Source of the DNA: Cytobacillus depressus | Lineage (GTDB): Bacteria; Bacillota; Bacilli; Bacillales; Cytobacillaceae | DNA length: 64,000 nucleotides | Direction of reading: 5' to 3' | Assembly: GCF_008923245.1 (NCBI RefSeq) | Contig: NZ_WBOS01000005.1 | Span: 62,001 to 126,000, forward strand | Part shown: positions 62,687-64,000 of the stretch, one piece after another | How the letters are laid out: each line of letters begins with the position of its first letter | How positions within the stretch are numbered: the first letter of the stretch is position 1 | Made by a program: the position numbers and the translations under genes | The notes under the pieces: model-generated | The model's input: the letters and a program-made list of their open reading frames with translations, nothing else | The model's database searches: none | What the model was told of the DNA's origin: nothing

Positions 62687-62955
62687 TTGTTTTCCCCCTC
62701 TTCTCTTTCTGATTGTTCTTACAATTCATCTCATAGTGAGGTATTCAAATAAGATGATTAAAAGAATCTCTCCACAACCCACTATGTAAGTCAGCCTAAA
62801 CTCCTAATTTATATAAATATATTAGGAATTAAAATATTTCTGACTATTTAATATAATATAAAGATAGTATATTATTTTTCAACTAGTCTGTCAAAACATT
62901 ATTTTCCCAATAATAATATTTTTTTAAAATATTTAATTCAGAAGGTGAAATATAT
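62687..62955. other. Spacer upstream of livK
   Basis: 269 bp of very AT-rich DNA carrying the liv promoter region. No clear operator or riboswitch is visible; one CodY-box-like sequence is too weak to call. Confidence 0.5.
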
Positions 62956-63543
62956 TCAAATATTTATGCTTGATTGTTGTACAAGGTTAGCCATATATTT
63001 TCCCGTTTCCAAACGGCCAATTAGATCTGAAATCGCCCAAGCAAAGATTAAAATATAAACAGCTGCCAGTATGGATTTAATCCCGGACAATAAACCTTTC
63101 GCAAAAACGCTGCAGCTTACGCCTTTCAGTACAAATGCCTGACGGAAGAATAGGTCCAGTGTAACAGCTAAGCCAAATACGCCTCCTAAAATAGGTGATT
63201 TAGAAACATCCGCATTTTCAAAAATCTTAAAAATAGAGGCTTCCCCTTCAGTGACCGCATAGCCTGTCCAAAAAATCATGCCGATCGTTCAGACAATTAA
63301 AGTGAGAATTGGCCACATTAAATCACCGACAAACCCTTTCTTGCTTGTGGGGAGATCTTCCTTAAGTTCACCAGCAAGCGGTTTGTTTGGGTCAAATAAT
63401 AGCCTTTCCTTCACCGGACGATATTCATGAGCCTTCATCGGGCCAATTTCAAAATTTCTAATTGAAACAATGAATCCCATCACTAAAGTCGCCCAAACGT
63501 AAAAATTCTTTGGAATCATTTGGAGGAAAACCGAAAACGCCAA
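62956..63543 (-). pseudogene. Remnant of an NhaC-type Na+/H+ antiporter gene
   Basis: One reading frame interrupted by TGA at 63289-63291. It encodes FYVWATLVMGFIVSIRNFEIG and the charged loop HEYRPVKERLLFDPNKPLAG, then after the stop TIGMIFWTGYAVTEGEA and GLAVTLDLFFRQAFVLKG; the C-terminal part ends early with GKYMANLVQQSSINI. NhaC-family antiporters are about 500 residues, so both ends are missing. The 5' break lies near repeat D2. No product is expected. Confidence 0.75.
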
Positions 63544-63556
63544 GAACTTAGTAATA

Positions 63557-63672
63557 TGTTAGTTGAACTTATCGGGCACTTATGGGCTGTTGGATCTCCC
63601 GCCTTAAATTTTATTGTTTTCTCAACTTCTTGAATTGGGAGTCTTACAAGCCCGTTAATCTGCGATAAATTT
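63557..63672 (+). repeat. Family D structured repeat, copy D2
   Basis: From TGTTAGTTGAAC to CTGCGATAAATTT, alike to D1 in the proS leader. Outer stem GGGCT (63584-63588) with AGCCC (63649-63653); inner stem CTCCC (63596-63600) with GGGAG (63637-63641). It lies at the broken 5' end of the antiporter gene. The rest of the gap to 63786 holds no recognised feature. Confidence 0.75.
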
Positions 63673-63786
63673 GTCCTCCTATAGTAAAGAGAAGTTTGAA
63701 ATCTTTTCGGACAATAAAAAGAGCAATGATAGAGATGAATCTACCATTACTCGTAGTATGCAATCTAAATTACCTGTTTCAAGTTT

Positions 63787-64000
63787 TCACTTAGAAGTAG
63801 TATCACAGCCTATAATAACGACATTTAAATCCTGTTTTAAGTCGATTTCATATGGGATTCCCCTCTCCCCATTATGTTCCATTATCCGAATACGGGGGCG
63901 ATCACCTAAGCCAGTATTTTGACCTGAAACAATGCCTTTTCGTCCATCATTAAGGACAACTGACACTCCAACAGGATAAATGGCGACGGCAAAGCGGAAG
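63787..64000 (-). CDS. C-terminal end of a probable HD-GYP-type phosphodiesterase (partial)
   Basis: 71 codons enter from the right window edge on the minus strand and end at TGA 63787. The segment IYPVGVSVVLNDGRKGIV followed by RPRIRIMEHNG and IDLKQDLNVVI resembles the small beta-rich tail behind the HD-GYP domain in Bacillus c-di-GMP phosphodiesterases. The catalytic domain lies outside the window, so the assignment rests on this tail only. Confidence 0.5.
   Translation of the reverse strand, partial: FRFAVAIYPVGVSVVLNDGRKGIVSGQNTGLGDRPRIRIMEHNGERGIPYEIDLKQDLNVVIIGCDTTSK

Noticed and set aside
62834-62848. CodY-box-like sequence upstream of livK (minus strand AATAGTCAGAAATAT)
   Set aside because: Four mismatches to the 15-bp consensus in DNA that is almost all A and T; expected by chance.
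63671-63922. 83-codon plus-strand open frame opposite the partial gene at the right edge
   Set aside because: It overlaps the HD-GYP-like tail antisense, has no family resemblance and no good ribosome site.
63990-64000. AAAGCGGAAG at the right edge looks like the left end of a family A repeat
   Set aside because: It lies inside the reading frame of the partial HD-GYP-like protein on the other strand; ten bases are not enough for a call.

Overview
The window is chromosomal DNA of a spore-forming Bacillaceae species. The DNA is AT-rich, Shine-Dalgarno sequences are strong, and TTG or GTG starts are common. Gene order follows the yug-kap-yui-yum-yut-yun part of the Bacillus subtilis chromosome for most of its length: yugI, yugF, yugE, patB, kapB, kapD, pbpD, yufK, then pepA, yuiD, yuiC, yuiB, yumB, yumC, yutM, yuzB, yutJ, yuzD, yutI, thrB, thrC, hom, yutH, yutG, yutF, yutE, yutD, yutC, lipA and lytH (yunA). 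Sporulation-related genes (kapB, kapD, racA, yutH, lytH) support a spore former. The genus cannot be settled from the sequence alone.

Layout. 1-4040: arginine/ornithine catabolism (rocD partial, rocA and a divergent RocR activator) with a sigma-54 promoter and two upstream palindromes between the divergent genes. 4265-13769: truncated haemoglobin, YugI, YugF, YugE, PatB, a Cu/Zn superoxide dismutase lipoprotein, a cyclophilin lipoprotein, KapB, KapD, a class A penicillin-binding protein and YufK. 13974-18983: accessory genes, with a DUF1646 cation transporter behind a structured leader, a broken PP2C phosphatase in a GNAT-HIT-PP2C operon, and a hotdog thioesterase. 19248-23236: a short ProRS behind a proline T-box whose leader carries two inserted repeats, then ald and racA. 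23378-36021: the conserved yui/yum/yut block, including two NDH-2-like flavoproteins, a ferredoxin-NADP reductase and Fe-S carrier proteins. 36114-43834: an lsr island for uptake and processing of autoinducer-2, placed between yutI and the threonine operon. It has lsrACDB on one strand and lsrK, a cupin gene and lsrF on the other. LsrR and LsrG are not recognisable, apart from a possible 18-codon lsrR relic. 43967-57960: a butanol-dehydrogenase-like gene, hom-thrC-thrB and the rest of the yut block. 58045-62686: a complete branched-chain amino acid ABC transporter operon (livKHMGF). 62956-64000: a dead NhaC-type antiporter and the C-terminus of a probable HD-GYP protein.

The most striking non-coding content is a set of dispersed structured repeats. 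Family A (up to about 300 bp, ten or so full or partial copies) contains a hairpin whose sequence differs between copies while its pairing is kept. Family D (about 120 bp) occurs once inside the proS T-box leader and once against the dead antiporter gene, again with compensatory base changes. Families B and F have terminal inverted repeats. A 52-bp tandem repeat lies directly behind proS.

All calls come from reading the sequence and recalling protein families; no search was run. Function names rest on motif and length agreement with remembered relatives.
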